From Clostridia bacterium (GTDB lineage: Bacteria; Bacillota; Clostridia; Christensenellales; CAG-314), in assembly GCA_028710055.1 (NCBI GenBank), contig JAQUSX010000011.1, positions 1 through 10,103 of the forward strand: 10,103 nt of DNA, in the 5' to 3' direction. The position numbers and the translations under genes are program-made. The notes beneath the pieces are model-generated. The model saw only the letters and a list, made by a program, of their open reading frames with translations, was not told the origin of the DNA and made no database searches. Below, in pieces: positions 5,881 to 10,103 of the stretch (the stretch's first letter is position 1; each line of letters begins with the position of its first letter).

Positions 5881-6975
5881 TTAATAAAATACCGTTTGAT
5901 TTTTGCCTTGATGTTTCGCGCTGTACATTTTAAAATCTACCGATCTCAAAAACTCCTCAGCTTCGTCGCCTATTTTGTATTTTGCGATTCCGCAACTTAC
6001 GGTAATTTTTTTATCGGTGTCGGGAATAAATAATTTTGATTCGACGCGTTTTCTTATTTTTTCAGCAACCGCAAAAACTTCTTCCGCGTTTTTGTTTTTA
6101 AATAGTACGACAAATTCTTCGCCGCCGTATCTTGCGCATACTCCCTCTTTGCCAATCTCGGAATCAATCATTTGAGCGACTTCATACAAAATATCGTTAC
6201 CCACAGTATGCCCGTATTCGTCGTTTACCGTTTTGAAATCGTCTATATCGTACATCAATAAAAACAGTTCGGAATTTTCATTTGCTTCAGCCACAGCGCG
6301 GATTAGCTCGCTTGCTATATATCTATGATTATAAATTTCTGTTAGATCGTCCGTAATAAGCTCGTGATTAAGTCTTTCATTCGTTATTCTTAGTTGCTTA
6401 TGTTCTCTATAATAGCCTGTTATGATAATACGCAAAAAAATGTATATTATTAACGATGCAATTAAAAAGTTTATAACTATAGCCGTTACGCTAGTGGTGG
6501 TTTCGTTAATAAATACGATTCTTGGAAAAGCCAACGACAAAAACATCATTGAAACGTATTCGGCAAACAATATTAGGATTAAATACATAAGGTTTTTTTT
6601 CACTACGACAGTAAGGAAAAAAATTCCGAATATAAATAAAAACAAGCCGCCGCCTTTTACTCCCGCCGAGCAAAGAAATACAGCGGGAATGATTATAAAG
6701 CAAATGATTACTGTAGCAATGAGCCCGTACGTATAATTATACTTAGAAAAAAAATGATATGTAGCCGATAACGAAATGAAACATGTAAATACAATAGTAA
6801 TAATTTTGTAAGTTTGAAAATTTACAGCGTTAAGCACTACATACAAAAGCGATGCGGAAAAAAACAGCGCAAGCAAACATATCAGATAATACAATCTGAT
6901 GTTCATTGGCGCGGTAGGCGAAAATCTTTTTTTCCATCCATCGACAAATCGGTTTTGTCTAAACTGTTTCATCAT
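5881..6975 (-). CDS. Membrane diguanylate cyclase (GGDEF domain)
   Basis: Makes the second messenger c-di-GMP from two GTP. Numbered from the ATG at 6975 (364 residues), a cytoplasmic N terminus is followed by six hydrophobic helices at about 27-49, 57-75, 84-104, 109-125, 129-151 and 162-185, a short linker, and a GGDEF domain at about 202-364. The domain shows DDLTEIYNHRY, the metal-binding YDIDDFK (first Asp at 243), N..YGH..GN, and the signature RYGGEEF with GGEEF at 284-288, an active variant. The RxxD inhibitory-site position reads GKEG, so product inhibition is probably absent. The sensor region matches no family I recognise. The open frame extends to a TTG at 7014, but TTG and the ATG at 6987 fall inside a good promoter and no Shine-Dalgarno site is present. 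The ATG at 6975 or 6972 is therefore preferred with low certainty. It is a single-gene unit. Confidence 0.9.
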   Translation of the reverse strand: MMKQFRQNRFVDGWKKRFSPTAPMNIRLYYLICLLALFFSASLLYVVLNAVNFQTYKIITIVFTCFISLSATYHFFSKYNYTYGLIATVIICFIIIPAVFLCSAGVKGGGLFLFIFGIFFLTVVVKKNLMYLILILFAEYVSMMFLSLAFPRIVFINETTTSVTAIVINFLIASLIIYIFLRIIITGYYREHKQLRITNERLNHELITDDLTEIYNHRYIASELIRAVAEANENSELFLLMYDIDDFKTVNDEYGHTVGNDILYEVAQMIDSEIGKEGVCARYGGEEFVVLFKNKNAEEVFAVAEKIRKRVESKLFIPDTDKKITVSCGIAKYKIGDEAEEFLRSVDFKMYSAKHQGKNQTVFY

Positions 6976-6985
6976 ACACCACAAC

Positions 6986-7014
6986 ATTTTAGCATAGCTA
7001 TTAGAGTAATGCAA
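6986..7014 (-). promoter_or_regulatory. Probable promoter of the diguanylate cyclase gene
   Basis: On minus, TTGCAT (7014-7009) is followed after 17 bases by TAAAAT (6991-6986), with TG one base upstream as an extended -10. Transcription would begin at G6980 or G6979, only about 4-5 bases before the ATG at 6975. The TTG start of the longer open frame coincides with the -35 hexamer. Confidence 0.5.
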
Positions 7015-7273
7015 GGCTTTTTATTTTTAAAGATTGATCGCGAAAATTAATGTATTGATTTTCTTTTTATACCTATTTGGGTGGACTAAATTTTCTGTTG
7101 TTGGAAATAATGCGGGTAAACGATAGAAGAGATTGAAAAAAATTAGGTTTTCTGGACAAAGTTTACAAAATTTCATAATTTCTTTCCGCTTTAAATTCGC
7201 GAATGGGATTTAAAAATAAGATTTATAATAAGACAATTCGACAAAAATCTACTTGAAAGAAATGTATTAAAAG
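7015..7273. other. Non-coding AT-rich gap between cyclase gene and rRNA terminator
   Basis: I see no gene, tRNA or clear mobile-element end here. The only structure is small: a 10-bp palindrome ATTCGCGAAT (7195-7204) nested in inverted arms TTTAAAT (7190-7196) and ATTTAAA (7208-7214). In-frame stops break up every reading frame. Confidence 0.6.
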
Positions 7274-7306
7274 AAAAAAAGACTTGAATTAACATTCAAG
7301 TCTTTT
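7274..7306 (-). terminator. Terminator of the rRNA operon
   Basis: On minus, AAAAGACTTGAA (7306-7295) pairs perfectly over 12 bp with TTCAAGTCTTTT (7288-7277) around a 6-base loop, followed by a seven-T run to 7274. It begins a few bases past the 5S 3' end, so 5S is the last gene of the operon. Confidence 0.92.
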
Positions 7307-7311
7307 AATGG

Positions 7312-7430
7312 ATGCGGCAGCTTCTTATCTTTCCGGGCCGTGTCCAGCCAAGTATTGTCAGCGTTGAGAAGCTTAACTTCTGTGTTCGGGATGGGAACAG
7401 GTGGGACCTTCTCGCTATAACCACCGCAAT
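7312..7430 (-). rRNA. rrf: 5S ribosomal RNA
   Basis: The minus strand reads as a complete 5S rRNA of about 119 nt. It carries the universal loop region CCACCTGTTCCCATCCCGAA, then CACAGAAGTTAAGC and CTTGGCTGGAC, and closes with GAAGCTGCCGCA. The two ends pair through TGCGG and CCGCA (helix I). The ends are placed from this helix and could shift by one or two bases. It follows 23S in transcription order and is directly followed by a terminator. Confidence 0.95.
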
Positions 7431-7561
7431 GGTTATTATTCGCTGGGATTAAACCCTGCGTAATAGTCGTTTTTGGTTAACGAAACATTGGCAACTGCAT
7501 ATAAGAAAATAAAGAAAGCTTTTTGAGTATCTTGTATAAGGTCTATAAGTCACATAAAAAT
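7431..7561 (-). other. 23S-5S internal transcribed spacer, no tRNA
   Basis: About 130 nt separate 23S from 5S. No tRNA cloverleaf or CCA end is visible. An imperfect hairpin (about 7438-7475, arms containing CGCTGGG and CCCTGCG) lies just before 5S in the transcript. A 6-bp perfect hairpin TCACAT/ATGTGA with a 4-base loop (7550-7565) sits at the 23S 3' end. Both may guide processing. Confidence 0.6.

Positions 7562-10103
<2,542 letters not shown>

Noticed and set aside
6422..6736. A 104-codon plus-strand frame with hydrophobic stretches
   Set aside because: It is a mirror of the membrane helices of the diguanylate cyclase gene on the other strand.
7070..7170. Possible IS-element end (GTGGACTAAATTTTCTG and a similar TCTGGACAAAG stretch)
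   Set aside because: No matching inverted terminal repeat, target duplication or transposase remnant could be found.
7431..7561. tRNA gene in the 23S-5S spacer
   Set aside because: The hairpins present do not form a cloverleaf, and there is no T-loop or anticodon-arm signature.

Overview
The window is about 10 kb of an AT-rich bacterial chromosome. It holds seven protein-coding genes and the 3' part of an rRNA operon. Several genes have purine-rich Shine-Dalgarno sites, five have sigma70-type promoters, and the transcription units end in hairpin-plus-T-run terminators. The rRNA wording, the NrdR and S20 proteins and the short intergenic gaps fit a low-GC, probably anaerobic bacterium with Firmicutes-like features. 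The phylum cannot be fixed from this sequence; Clostridia or an uncultured low-GC lineage such as Elusimicrobia are both possible. No mobile element, CRISPR array, prophage gene or tRNA was found.

Layout from left to right. Positions 1-149 hold the murI terminator. Glutamate racemase (murI, 150-884, minus) is divergent from rpsT (1010-1549, plus), a ribosomal protein S20 carrying an unusual Ala/Lys/Pro-rich tail of about 90 residues. After a terminator and a good promoter come nrdR (1682-2140) and a bipartite uridine-kinase-like gene (2137-3216). These two overlap by 4 bases and form an operon linked to nucleotide metabolism. A shared bidirectional terminator separates this operon from a convergent M28 metallopeptidase (3383-4630, minus). 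The peptidase is divergent from an exported or membrane-anchored glycerophosphodiester phosphodiesterase (4749-5750, plus). The roughly 118-base gap between them has two facing promoters, and a near-perfect palindrome lies inside the phosphodiesterase promoter. A second bidirectional terminator is followed by a six-helix membrane diguanylate cyclase (5881-about 6975, minus).

From 7274 to the right edge the minus strand carries, in transcription order, the 23S rRNA (5' end outside the window), a spacer of about 130 nt without a tRNA, the 5S rRNA and a strong terminator. Open frames within the rRNA are not genes.

Functionally this is mostly housekeeping: cell-wall D-glutamate supply, the ribosome, control of ribonucleotide reductase, nucleoside phosphorylation, peptide turnover, phosphodiester salvage and c-di-GMP signalling. 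The items most worth a second look are the S20 tail, the unknown N-terminal domain of the kinase coupled to nrdR, the palindrome in the phosphodiesterase promoter, and two genes (murI and the cyclase) that seem to start without a Shine-Dalgarno site. I saw no convincing new multi-gene system.
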